Origin: Mediterraneibacter agrestimuris
GTDB taxonomy: Bacteria > Bacillota > Clostridia > Lachnospirales > Lachnospiraceae
Length of the DNA stretch: 64,000 nucleotides
Reading direction: 5' to 3'
Assembly (NCBI RefSeq): GCF_943193195.1
Contig: NZ_CALPDG010000016.1
Coordinates: 1 to 64,000 of the forward strand
Shown: piece after piece, positions 1 to 7,501 of the stretch
Numbering within the stretch: position 1 is the first letter of the stretch
Layout of the letters: each line of letters begins with the position of its first letter
Notes under the pieces: generated by a model
What the model saw: only the letters and a program-made list of their open reading frames with translations
Told to the model about the DNA's origin: nothing
The model's database searches: none
Program-made: the position numbers and the translations under genes

Positions 1-84
1 TAGTGGTGGCTCTCAAGCTTGATAATACAGTAGATTCCAATTGCTCTCAAGCTTAAGAACGGTGGCTCCCAAGCTTGATAATAA
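1..84. repeat. Short direct repeats at the edge of a truncated coupling-protein gene
   Basis: Three copies of a motif centred on CTCAAGCTT or CCCAAGCTT occur at about 5-27, 43-57 and 62-84. The first and third share GGTGGCTCYCAAGCTTGATA. The VirD4-like reading frame loses its family sequence at about position 85, so the array coincides with the breakpoint. It could be the end of another mobile element with several protein-binding repeats. The rest lies outside the window and the element type cannot be told. Confidence 0.5.
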
Positions 85-1084
85 TCAATAACCTCGCACC
101 GCATGAGATAAGTATGCTTTTTGCGGTCTTGCCCGCCGCAAGTTTGTATTTGCGGTACTGCTTGACCGCAAAATGCTCCGGGTCTTTTTCTTCCAGACGT
201 TCAAACATGAGGTCAACCGGGTTCTGGAAGTCCTCGTCGTCCTCGCGGGCTTCCGACGCATTTATCATTTCAAGCAGCGTCGTGAAGTTCTTTTCCTCGT
301 CCGGGGCTTCATACCAGATATAGCCGATTAGCGCGGTGTAGTAGAGCTTTTCCGCTTTCACCCAAAAATCCTCGCCGGATTTCTCCCCGTCGCCTTTGGT
401 GTTGGCGATAATGGTATTGACTAACTTCAAAATGTCCTTTTCGCTCCGCAGATAGGCAAAGGGATTGTATTTCATGGATTTCTTGAAGTTAATCGTATTC
501 AGCACTTTAATCTGGTAGCCGCCCCGCTGTAAGAGCTTCCCGCACTCGATTAAGACGGTGCCTTTCGGGTCTGTGACAACATAGCTGCTGTGCATTTGCA
601 TAAGCGACGGTTTGACGAAAAACCTTGTCTTGCCGCTGCCGGAACCGCCGATTACAAGAATGTTCTTGTTGCGGGCGTATTTCGGCTGCTTCGGTCGGCT
701 GTTCATGGTGAGCCGTTCCGTCTGCGTGAGGGGGATATTGTTCTCAAATACCGGGTCGGTGTACGGCTTTATGTCGTCAGCCCCGCCCCAACGCGCCGAA
801 CCGTATTCTGTCCCGCGGCGGTATTTCTTCGCGTTCTTGCCTTTGGTGTAGATAATCAGCCGGACAATGACCGCCCCCGCAATGCCTAAAGCTAAGTCTG
901 CCGGGTGGAAGCTCGGCGCGATACTGGAAAAGGCGGCGGTAAAACCGTCCCCAAGATGTAGCAGCTTTGCGCTTGCGTCCGCGCCGGGGGAGAGCCGGAC
1001 AGCCGCGCCCACTTTATCAAAGAGCCAGACAAAGAGCAGATACGGGAGATTTAGGATAAGCAGCTTCTTGATTTCCGGCTTCAT
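53..1084 (-). pseudogene. VirD4/TraG-like type IV coupling protein, C-terminally truncated
   Basis: This is the N-terminal part of a conjugative coupling ATPase, which links the relaxosome to the mating channel at the inner membrane. Two hydrophobic stretches (about residues 8-27 and 62-78) precede the nucleotide-binding domain. The Walker A motif GGSGSGKT is at residues 146-153, followed by the family-typical VVTDPKGT. Homology stops after SCGARL; the last residues are encoded by the repeat array at 1-84. Coupling proteins of this family are normally several hundred residues longer and carry a Walker B motif further on, so the gene is broken. Its first codons overlap the stop of the upstream pcfB-like gene by 4 bases, indicating translational coupling in the original Tn1549-like operon. 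Confidence 0.85.
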
Positions 1085-1557
1085 AGCGATACCTCCCTGT
1101 CCTTGTTCTTGACCTTTGCCCGTTCCGCGTTTCTGCCCTGTGCAGCTTCTTTGAGGGTAGAGAGCAGCTTTCGGATTGAGGGCTTTTTCTCCTGTGTCAG
1201 CTTTTTTGCGGAAAATTCCTTAAAGGCTGCGGTCAGTACGTCCGCGTCCCGCCCCTTGAAGAAAACCAGATAGCGGGGCGGGCTTTCCGTCGCATCCTTT
1301 TTCAGCGCAAAGTTGATACCGTACTTTTTCGCCGTACTCTCAAAGGCTTTGATATTGCCCTCGGTAATCTCAATGTTGGAAACGCCCGCGTTCTGCTTCA
1401 TAAGCTGCTTTAAGCTCTGCTTGCCCTGTGGCGGTTTTGCAAGCTGCTTTTTGCCCTTTGACAGTATGGCTTTCATTGCCTTTTGGAGCGTCTGCGCGGT
1501 CAGCTTCCCGGTCTTGATGTAAAGGGCTATGGTCTTTTCGTTTACTTCGTCCTGCAA
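1081..1557 (-). CDS. PcfB/DUF3801 family conjugation accessory protein
   Basis: The product is 158 aa and resembles the PcfB/DUF3801 proteins that sit directly upstream of the VirD4 gene in Tn1549-like and pCF10-like systems. It is soluble, with no signal peptide. A conserved core (about residues 55-120) includes KYGINFALKK and YLVFFKGRDADVL, and the C-terminus is basic and probably unstructured. PcfB is known in pCF10 as a substrate adaptor for the coupling protein. The ATG of the downstream VirD4 gene overlaps this stop codon (ATGA). The gene is intact, but its partner is truncated, so it is probably non-functional here. Confidence 0.8.
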   Translation of the reverse strand: MQDEVNEKTIALYIKTGKLTAQTLQKAMKAILSKGKKQLAKPPQGKQSLKQLMKQNAGVSNIEITEGNIKAFESTAKKYGINFALKKDATESPPRYLVFFKGRDADVLTAAFKEFSAKKLTQEKKPSIRKLLSTLKEAAQGRNAERAKVKNKDREVSL

Positions 1558-1598
1558 TTTGTCGCGTCCTCCTTTCGCGTTTCTTTATGGGGCGGCGG

Positions 1599-1820
1599 TC
1601 AGATACGCACCCGCAGCCCGTTCAAGTCCTCGGCTCTGATACCCACAAGATACCAGTTGTCGCCGTACTCAATCCGGGTCGGCTTCCACTTGCCCCGCAC
1701 GAATACGTCAAAGCACTCGCCGCAATGCAAGCCCCCGTAGTAGCTGTTTAAGTCAAAGCGGATGTCGTAACGGTCGGTGCGCTCGTCAAATACCAATGCT
1801 CCTGTCATTTTCTGTGCCAT
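1599..1820 (-). CDS. DUF5348-family small protein
   Basis: This 73-aa protein starts MAQKMTGALVF and contains DRYDIRF, GECFDVFVRGKWKPTRIE and WYLVGI, a pattern seen in DUF5348 proteins of conjugative elements. The function is unknown. The start at 1820 was chosen because AAAGGAGGA lies eight bases upstream; a longer frame reading back to 1949 overlaps the replication gene and lacks a comparable ribosome binding site. It lies between the replication-type gene and pcfB, the order found in Tn1549-like elements. Confidence 0.7.
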   Translation of the reverse strand: MAQKMTGALVFDERTDRYDIRFDLNSYYGGLHCGECFDVFVRGKWKPTRIEYGDNWYLVGIRAEDLNGLRVRI

Positions 1821-1851
1821 AATAAAATCCTCCTTTTGTGGTTGTGGGTGG

Positions 1852-2836
1852 TTACAGGCTTTCGCCCTCGTTGCATGAATAATAGTCCGGGTCGCCGTAC
1901 TGCGGCTTCTTCGGTGACAGTGCGCCGCTTGCCATGTCATGGGCGACAAGGGAAGTGTAATAATTGCCGATAGTGGACGGGGCGTTGAAAAGGGCTGCTT
2001 TCAGATATTGCTTGATGTTGCGGATTTTCGTTGTGTTCTCCCGCATACAGTCAAGCACAAAGCGGATATGCTCGCCGTCCAGTTTCATAAACTTAGATTT
2101 CACAAGCTCTGCCGGGTAGTCGTCCCCCGCAATCCGTACCCGCTTTCTGGCGGTGCATACGGTTTCAAGCATGAGGTCTACAATCTCGTCCAGCCTGTCC
2201 CCGTCAAACTTCATGTCCTGTTTGAGAATGTGGTAGTCGATATTGTCCTTGATGATTTCCCGGTATATCTCTACTGCGCTCTGTGCTGCCGCTTCCGTTC
2301 CTTTCCGTTCCGGCGGCGTAGCCGCTTCACCGCAAGGAGAGGGGTTAGGGGAAAGGATAGGAATGGAATGGGTACTTGATAAATCTGTATTTGATTTTTC
2401 TTTTTTTGGTAAGTCAGTTCTTTGTATATCTTTATTTAATTGCGTTGGATTTTCCAACGTAGGTTTTTCCAATGTTGGTTTTTCCTGTGTTGGATTATCC
2501 AATGTTGGATTTTCCAATGTAGGTAAATCCGGCGTAGGCGGCTGCGGCTGCTCGAATATCACATAGTCCGCGCCCCGCAAGCGTCCTTTCTCGTCGCGCT
2601 CCCTTGACCGGACGATATACCCGGCGCGTTCAAGCTCCTTAATGGCTTCGCGGATAGCGTCTATCTTCTCCCGGTTGATAAGGGATAAGCCTTTCAAGGT
2701 GTAGTCCCAATCTTCGGGGAGTGACAGCATTTTGCGACAACAGCCCCTTTGCCTTTAGGGAAAGCTCCTTGTTGCGTAGGTGGTGGTTGCTCATTACGGT
2801 GTAGCCTTTGTTCCGTTCCACTCTGAAAACTGCCAT
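1852..2836 (-). pseudogene. Replication-initiator-like (DUF6017) protein, frameshifted
   Basis: Two frames together encode one protein of the replication-initiator/DUF6017 type found beside conjugation genes. The first (from ATG 2836, with AAAGGAGC upstream) gives MAVFRVERNKGYTVMSNHHL and continues to KGLLSQ. The second starts MLSLPEDWDYTLKGLSLI and runs to 1852. The join needs removal of one base from a four-base A run (T run 2730-2733 on the plus strand). An N-terminal winged-helix region is followed by a low-complexity linker with a repeated PTLENPT-like unit (about 12 copies of a 4-6 residue motif) and a C-terminal helical domain. The frameshift could be real decay or a homopolymer sequencing error. 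The second frame begins with ATG, so a truncated product remains possible. Confidence 0.7.
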
Positions 2837-3012
2837 AGTTCATAGCTCCTTTGCTTTGGATTTGTTACGCAGTAGAAGCGCAGTTTCGGGGGATAAGGTA
2901 TAAATCCCTTTCCGCGCCAGATACGCGCCCGGAAAACCGCTTGTAGCAAGGCTTTTTCTGCCCCTACTGCGTAACAAAGGGCATGAAAAAAGCGGCGTTC
3001 CTGTTCTCCCAT
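2794..3012 (-). CDS. Hypothetical small ORF upstream of the replication gene
   Basis: This 72-aa frame starts inside a strong minus-strand terminator hairpin and overlaps the start of the replication-type gene in another frame. The sequence contains PYPPKLRFYCVTN. No domain is recognised. A 14-bp inverted repeat at 2862-2977 falls wholly inside it, so the stretch may be a regulatory or origin region and not a gene. Confidence 0.3.
   Translation of the reverse strand: MGEQERRFFHALCYAVGAEKALLQAVFRARIWRGKGFIPYPPKLRFYCVTNPKQRSYELWQFSEWNGTKATP
2862..2977. repeat. 14-bp perfect inverted repeat upstream of the replication-type gene
   Basis: TTGTTACGCAGTAG at 2862-2875 is repeated inverted as CTACTGCGTAACAA at 2964-2977, separated by 88 bp. 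It lies directly upstream of the replication-initiator-like gene and could be its binding site or part of an element origin. The function is inference. Confidence 0.6.
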
Positions 3013-3035
3013 GTAGAGAGTAAGAAACGCCGCTT
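2985..3035 (-). terminator. Rho-independent terminator, minus strand
   Basis: On the minus strand AAGCGGCGTTTC pairs with GGAACGCCGCTT and is followed by a run of T. It would stop transcription entering the conjugation remnant from the recombinase side. Confidence 0.65.
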
Positions 3036-3137
3036 CTGCGTCGTATTCAGTTTTTAGTACAATCCCCTGCTTGTCCGTCGCTCGAAAAACCCTGATTTTC
3101 CAGTGTTTTCAAAAGTATCGTTATCTAACGTCAGCTT

Positions 3138-3259
3138 TCGAGCGCCCTGCATTCCAGGCTATGCTGGAAGATATCAGGCGTGGGATTGTTGATTGCGTAG
3201 TGGTGAAAGATTTATCTCGGTTTGGGCGGGAATACATTGATTCCGGGAAGTACATTGAA
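3138..3259 (+). pseudogene. Serine recombinase fragment, 5' part of the interrupted gene
   Basis: FERPAFQAMLEDIRRG, VVKDLSRFGREYID and SGKYIE match the catalytic domain of large serine recombinases, after the catalytic serine and before the segment that usually reads FPALGVRF. The usual 60 or so N-terminal residues, with the catalytic Ser, are absent: upstream in-frame sequence is unrelated. The fragment ends exactly at the GAA codon (3257-3259) where the IME begins. The continuation is at 11,393. Excision would read ..KYIE-RLFPALGVRF.., so the IME insertion is separate from the N-terminal loss. Confidence 0.85.
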
Positions 3260-3284
3260 ACATTATGGACAAGGACACAAAAGG
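3257..3284 (+). other. Left attachment site of the IME (attL)
   Basis: The GA core (3257-3258) is followed inward by AACATTATGGACAAGG and ACACAAAAGG. It mirrors the right end around the core, so the circular form would carry a near-symmetric site centred on GA. Confidence 0.85.
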
Positions 3285-3317
3285 CAGACCATGAAATGGG
3301 GCTGCTGACAACAAATA

Positions 3318-3366
3318 AAGGTTGAATATCCGGCACAGGGAAAGTGCGGGATATTCAGCCTTTTTG
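3318..3366 (+). terminator. Strong terminator just inside the left end of the IME
   Basis: AAGGTTGAATATCCGGCAC (3318-3336) pairs with GTGCGGGATATTCAGCCTT (3344-3362) with few mismatches, then a T run. It probably insulates the element from transcription of the host recombinase gene. Confidence 0.85.
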
Positions 3367-3382
3367 TTGTTTGTTGGGGTTT

Positions 3383-3440
3383 CCAAAGGGGCTTGCCCCT
3401 TGGCACACGACTTTGCTTGCAAAGTGTAGTGTGTTATACG
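3383..3440 (+). other. Origin of transfer, pMV158/MobV type
   Basis: TAGTGTG|TTATAC (3427-3439) matches the nick region of pMV158, which is cut by MobM between G and T; here that would be between 3433 and 3434. As in pMV158 it is preceded by an inverted repeat, here ACTTTGC (3410-3416) with GCAAAGT (3419-3425), flanked by GCACAC and GTGTG. A second hairpin, CCAAAGGGGC with GCCCCTTGG, lies at 3383-3402. The element encodes a MobV relaxase at 8596-9537. The rest of 3326-3825 has no convincing gene. Confidence 0.8.
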
Positions 3441-3825
3441 CTCTGTCAGCGTTGCTGCGAAAATGGGATTGCCACCGGGAAAGGCAATAGCATTTGGAGC
3501 GGCAGGAAAACAGGGCTGTGATTGCGTGACGTGGAGCCGCAAGCGCAAGACTGGTCTTATCAGCAGACAGGGCGTATATGGAACTTCCGTTCCACGCCGG
3601 ACTATGAGACAAAGTGTCCCAAACGGATAGCCACACTCACAAAAAAGAAGACGGATTTTTCTCTCAAAATTGAAATGGGCAGGAAAGCTATTTTAGGGCT
3701 TTCCCGCCTTGACTACCCATCAGCAAAGACAGGCGGGACTGTCAGCGGCGGCGCATTTATGCGCCGTTCATCTTGACCGTTGACTGGCTCGCCTGGCTTT
3801 GCTATTTCCCCGATAGATTAGGAAA

Positions 3826-4272
3826 TTATTTGAGTGGCTTTTCACGTTCTTGAACATAATCATTTTCAAAGCTAATAGAAATTATTGTATTTTTTATTCC
3901 TGTCCCTGTAAAACATACAGCATATTCGTCATCCTTTTTTAGATTGTCCAGTGAAATGGAAAAAGTAGTTAATTCAACTGCTCCGTCCCATGTATTACTC
4001 CATAAAATCTCATTTGTTTTATTGTTCTTGATTTCTAAAATTCCTTTTTCTCCATCCATTTCCAATTCACATTTTGCTGTCACATTCTCTAAATCATTTG
4101 ATACACAAAATAGCTTTTCATTGATAAATGGTTCTGTATCATCATAATTTTCATTTAATTGCATTTCGATTTTTACACCATCTGCGGTATTGGCATTGGC
4201 TATGGAACTTTTGCATGATGTTAAGGCCGCCATACTAATAAGTGCAATACATAAAACAAGAATTTTCTTCAT
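3826..4272 (-). CDS. Small predicted lipoprotein
   Basis: The product is 148 aa with a clear lipoprotein signal: a basic start, a hydrophobic segment and the lipobox LTSC, with Cys20 as the lipidation site. The mature part has no recognised domain; its spacing of charged and aromatic residues suggests a small beta-rich extracytoplasmic domain. It is AT-rich compared with the recombination genes around it and lies at the end of a row of minus-strand cargo genes in the IME. The downstream neighbour in transcription is the oriT region. The function is unknown. Confidence 0.7.
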   Translation of the reverse strand: MKKILVLCIALISMAALTSCKSSIANANTADGVKIEMQLNENYDDTEPFINEKLFCVSNDLENVTAKCELEMDGEKGILEIKNNKTNEILWSNTWDGAVELTTFSISLDNLKKDDEYAVCFTGTGIKNTIISISFENDYVQEREKPLK

Positions 4273-4305
4273 AAATACCTCCGCATACTTTGGTTTTCTG
4301 CTCTT

Positions 4306-5106
4306 TTATTTTCTCCCCCGCTGTGGGGTTGGATTTTTCAGCAAGTCCGATTTCTCCGCAATCTTTTTCAGCCACTTCTTTTCTTCTTCTGACAGCTTCT
4401 TCAAATTCAATTTGAGCTGTTTGCAGATAAAAGCCATAGATGCTTGCTCCATGTCATCGTCCTCGCTGGCGGCTTCGTCTGCGGCCTGCAACAATCCTTT
4501 CAGCGGGTTATCCTCCGGGACGCTGAAAAAATCGTCCTTGTGGGTTTCCCGCAGGTCAAATGCTATATTGTTTATGTCCTGCTGTATCACATAGCGGCAA
4601 AAGCTGTCATCGTCAATATGGGCGGCGATAAGCTGTCTTAACTGCGGGTCGGTCAAGCCGGAATTATGTTGCTTCATAATGGTTGCGCTCATAGCGTCCA
4701 CAATGGCGTTTGCGCCCTGCACCTGCTTCCCGGCAATTCCATTCACATAAATTTCAAGGTCAGCCATCAGCCGGGGAAAATCCGGGTGCACCGCCAGTTC
4801 ACACAAGAGGGAATTGTCTACCAACCCACTTTTCAATAGTTCAATCATATCATCACTCAAACACAGGTCTGCAAGATCGGCGTTTGGGTAATTTTTTGTT
4901 TCGGACAGCCCCAGCAGATAGTCGGCAGTCACGCGGTAAAATTTCGCCAGTTTGATAAGAGCATAGTGGCTGATATCCTTGAAGTCATCCGCTTCATAAC
5001 TGCCCAGCGCAGACTTGGAGAGGTGCGTTTGCTCCGCAAGCTGTTCCAGTGTCAAGCCACGCTCCACACGCAGGTCTTTTAAGCGTTCTTGTGTGGATAG
5101 TTCCAT
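4306..5106 (-). CDS. XRE-family helix-turn-helix regulator
   Basis: The product is 266 aa. Residues about 6-65 form a Cro/C1 helix-turn-helix: RLKDLRVERGLTLEQLAE, then HLSKSALGSYE and VTADYLLGLSE. The remaining 200 residues are a helical domain seen in regulators from Firmicutes mobile elements, ending in a basic, lysine-rich tail. It is likely the regulator of the IME cargo or maintenance genes. It is encoded 33 bp upstream of the lipoprotein gene on the same strand. The targets cannot be told from sequence. Confidence 0.85.
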   Translation of the reverse strand: MELSTQERLKDLRVERGLTLEQLAEQTHLSKSALGSYEADDFKDISHYALIKLAKFYRVTADYLLGLSETKNYPNADLADLCLSDDMIELLKSGLVDNSLLCELAVHPDFPRLMADLEIYVNGIAGKQVQGANAIVDAMSATIMKQHNSGLTDPQLRQLIAAHIDDDSFCRYVIQQDINNIAFDLRETHKDDFFSVPEDNPLKGLLQAADEAASEDDDMEQASMAFICKQLKLNLKKLSEEEKKWLKKIAEKSDLLKNPTPQRGRK

Positions 5107-5165
5107 GCTCTCCCTCCTTGTCCACTCTATAAAATAGGAAGTTGTTACATTGTGGGGTATGTTTA

Positions 5166-5672
5166 TTATACATGTTTTGTTGTTTTTACTCTTGATTGTG
5201 TAATTTCTTCAAATAGTTGTTTTTCGTTTAGGTCTTTAAAAACTCTTTTTGGAATTAACGTATATATTCGTGGTGCTTGAATTAAATAATAAAAATCATG
5301 GCTTTCCCATAGTGCAGAGTAAATATCCCACTTCATTTCTGATTCAATGCTTTGTGTTTTAAATTTAATTGTTTCTTTTGAGAATACCAGCGTATATTCC
5401 TCATGATATTTTGCAGTTTGCTTGAATTTCAGTATAGGCATTAGAATATATAAATAGCTTCCCAATGCAGTTACAACAATTACCAATCCAAATATTAAAA
5501 TACTAAATATGCTAAAAGAGGTGAACAGCATATAAACTACCGACAGCAGCAAAAATACAGTGACTAAAGCAATATCATATTTATGTATAATTTTACTAGA
5601 AATTAAATATTGCCTTTCTGCTCTTATATATTCACTTTGAGTATATTGAAATCTTAATTCTACTGTTTCCAA
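5166..5672 (-). CDS. YcxB-like membrane protein
   Basis: The product is 168 aa with two adjacent hydrophobic segments (about residues 32-53 and 56-80) after a short soluble N-terminus. A C-terminal cytoplasmic part contains WDIYSALWESHDFYYL and RIYTLIPKR, a pattern of YcxB-like proteins. The function of the family is unknown. There is no signal peptide. It is AT-rich and sits between the XRE regulator and the DUF6194 gene, all minus strand, so it belongs to the IME cargo. Confidence 0.7.
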   Translation of the reverse strand: METVELRFQYTQSEYIRAERQYLISSKIIHKYDIALVTVFLLLSVVYMLFTSFSIFSILIFGLVIVVTALGSYLYILMPILKFKQTAKYHEEYTLVFSKETIKFKTQSIESEMKWDIYSALWESHDFYYLIQAPRIYTLIPKRVFKDLNEKQLFEEITQSRVKTTKHV

Positions 5673-5721
5673 AAGTATACCTCCATTCGTTGTATAAATA
5701 ATCTTTGTTACAACTTCGGAT

Positions 5722-6171
5722 TTATACTTTTCTTTTCTTAAATTTTTCTACGGCATATTCATAAGCTTCTTGAATAAATGGTTTTAATTTTTCAAAGGTT
5801 TTATCTGACGGATTTAATACAGAAATCCAGCCCATCCAAGCATATACAGGATGTGGAATTATCTTATTTAATTCTGTGAAATCATAATTCATACTTACTA
5901 TTTCTCCCGCACTTGGTCTTTTAGGTACATCACTAAATAATTCTATAAAAGTTTTTTTGCGAATTCCTAAATTAACTCTGTATACATTTTCTCTATCCAA
6001 ATTTGAGCCGTTGTCATTATCTCCATCTTTTTCTTTTATTGTAAGTATATACACGCCTCTTTTTAAAACATGATTGGGATTATAAAATATTCCCTTTTCT
6101 CCCCAGCTATCTACCAAAACTGTATCTTTTAAATTTTTAAGACAATACTTTAATATTTCTTCTGGTTTCAT
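5722..6171 (-). CDS. DUF6194-family protein
   Basis: The product is 149 aa, with MKPEEILKYC at the start, VDSWGEKGIFYNP in the middle, and IPHPVYAWMGWISVLNPS near the end. These match the DUF6194 family, distantly related to MmcQ/YjbR-like proteins. No catalytic residues can be assigned. The start at 6171 is preceded by AAAGGT at suitable spacing; an in-frame TTG at 6186 is less likely. It lies between an AraC regulator and a membrane protein in the IME cargo row, probably cotranscribed from the AraC side. Confidence 0.7.
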   Translation of the reverse strand: MKPEEILKYCLKNLKDTVLVDSWGEKGIFYNPNHVLKRGVYILTIKEKDGDNDNGSNLDRENVYRVNLGIRKKTFIELFSDVPKRPSAGEIVSMNYDFTELNKIIPHPVYAWMGWISVLNPSDKTFEKLKPFIQEAYEYAVEKFKKRKV

Positions 6172-6230
6172 ATTTTTACCTTTCAAATTCTAATTCATCA
6201 TGCTCTATACGAACTGGAATTTATAGCTAT

Positions 6231-7130
6231 TCAAGCCGTTAGTATTACTGGAACAGCTATCCTTGCTCCCGTACTTGTATCTGCACCGAAGTTAAAACTT
6301 GGGGCTATATCATATGCGAATTTATAACCATATACCGCAGGATTGTATTTTCCTATCGCTGCATATGTGATTTCAATCGCCTTACAGAAGTCCTCTTCAT
6401 TCTCGTATGGTTCACTTTGAAAATAAAGCATGATACATTCTGGAAGTTCCACTGTTTTATATGTTTCTGGAAGTTCTTTATCATAATCTAATGGCACTTC
6501 AACGCCTGCTGCTATCTTTGAAAAACCATTTTCGACTAATTTGTCTGGTAATTCAATCAAAGCAGCAGGTTCAAATTTTTCTGGAATACTATTTAGCAGA
6601 CCTTCCCATTCACAGCCAACTTCTTCGCAATACGAAAAATAATCTTGTGCATGGTGTGACGGGAGATAAATCAACTTCCTTTTTTCACGTTCTTTAACAG
6701 TAATCATACAAAAACTTAAATCATTACCCATAAATAATTCCTCCTTATTTTTAAACAAAGCATAATAGTGACTAATCGGATATTGTATGAATAATGGAAT
6801 AGCAATCTTTTTTTCACGATATACAGAGGGATTGATATGAAATTTTTTATAAAAGGAACGCGAAAATCCCTCGTGCGTTTTATAATGGCTGTTCAATGCG
6901 ACTTCCAAAATTGTTTTTTTTGTATTCAATAATTCATTTGCGCTATCCGTTAAACAAACTGCACTAACATATTCTTGTAATGTTTTGTTCAGATACTTCT
7001 TGAAAATTCTGTCAACTTGTCGCCTTGAATACCCAATCTTAGAACAGATATCATTTATATTGAAATTAGCATCTTTATGATGTATGCGTATATAGTCCTG
7101 TATTTTCTGTACCGTTTCTATTTCTCTCAT
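6231..7130 (-). CDS. AraC regulator with GyrI-like ligand domain
   Basis: The product is 299 aa. Residues about 8-105 are an AraC DNA-binding domain with two helix-turn-helices (FNINDICSKIGYSRRQVDRI and ILEVALNSHYKTHEGFSR). The C-terminal half (about 135-299) resembles the GyrI/BacR effector-binding fold seen in Rob- and SbmC-like proteins that bind hydrophobic drugs. This layout suggests a response to a small molecule. It is the first gene of the minus-strand cargo row, so DUF6194 and the YcxB-like protein may be its targets. A GACAAATTGTC palindrome lies upstream at 7189-7199 as a possible operator; that link is inference. Confidence 0.85.
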   Translation of the reverse strand: MREIETVQKIQDYIRIHHKDANFNINDICSKIGYSRRQVDRIFKKYLNKTLQEYVSAVCLTDSANELLNTKKTILEVALNSHYKTHEGFSRSFYKKFHINPSVYREKKIAIPLFIQYPISHYYALFKNKEELFMGNDLSFCMITVKEREKRKLIYLPSHHAQDYFSYCEEVGCEWEGLLNSIPEKFEPAALIELPDKLVENGFSKIAAGVEVPLDYDKELPETYKTVELPECIMLYFQSEPYENEEDFCKAIEITYAAIGKYNPAVYGYKFAYDIAPSFNFGADTSTGARIAVPVILTA

Positions 7131-7339
7131 TCAATCATACCCACCTCTAATATACATAATTAACAACGTGCTTATCTTGATTTATTTAGACAAATTGTCA
7201 TTTGTCGCTTTGCTGTTTCCATTCTACCACAATTCCGAGAGCGTGGAAATAGAAAGTTTTCCGGGCTGATTTCCGACATTATGGATATACGGGACGGGCG
7301 GTCATTTAGGTGTAGACTTATCTTAGTTCATCGATGAGC

Positions 7340-7490
7340 CGCACCTTGAAAACAGAATGACCGTTCGAAAGGCGTTTCCCGGCAGGGGAAGCAACGCAAG
7401 GAGCCAGTTTCGGGACAACTTGTCCCGAAGTCCGGGGAGCGTGCCAACGTCGGAAAACCTTTCGGAGAGAACGGCAGCGAAAAAGCAAAT
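7340..7490 (+). promoter_or_regulatory. Structured leader upstream of the Cys-rich and RepA-type genes
   Basis: The stretch holds several stems, the clearest a perfect palindrome TTCGGGACAA C TTGTCCCGAA (7409-7429). GCGTTTCCC and GGGGAAGCAACGC nearby can also pair. It precedes the gene at 7502, whose RBS is GGAGGA. It could be an attenuating leader, a replication origin or a Rep binding site. No gene is seen in 7131-7501. Confidence 0.5.
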
Positions 7491-7501
7491 GGAGGAAACG
7501 C

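Noticed and set aside
1-84. CRISPR-like array
   Set aside because: Only three imperfect short copies with unequal spacing; no cas genes.
3040-3080. CTTGTCC motif as the left end of the triplet-recombinase element
   Set aside because: Only 12 of 21 positions match the site at 16,034 in inverted orientation and no core or target duplication can be shown.
3522-3776. Plus-strand frame of 84 codons between the oriT and the lipoprotein gene
   Set aside because: It starts with TTG without a ribosome binding site, overlaps other frames of similar length and has no recognised motif. I treat the region as the non-coding part of the transfer origin.
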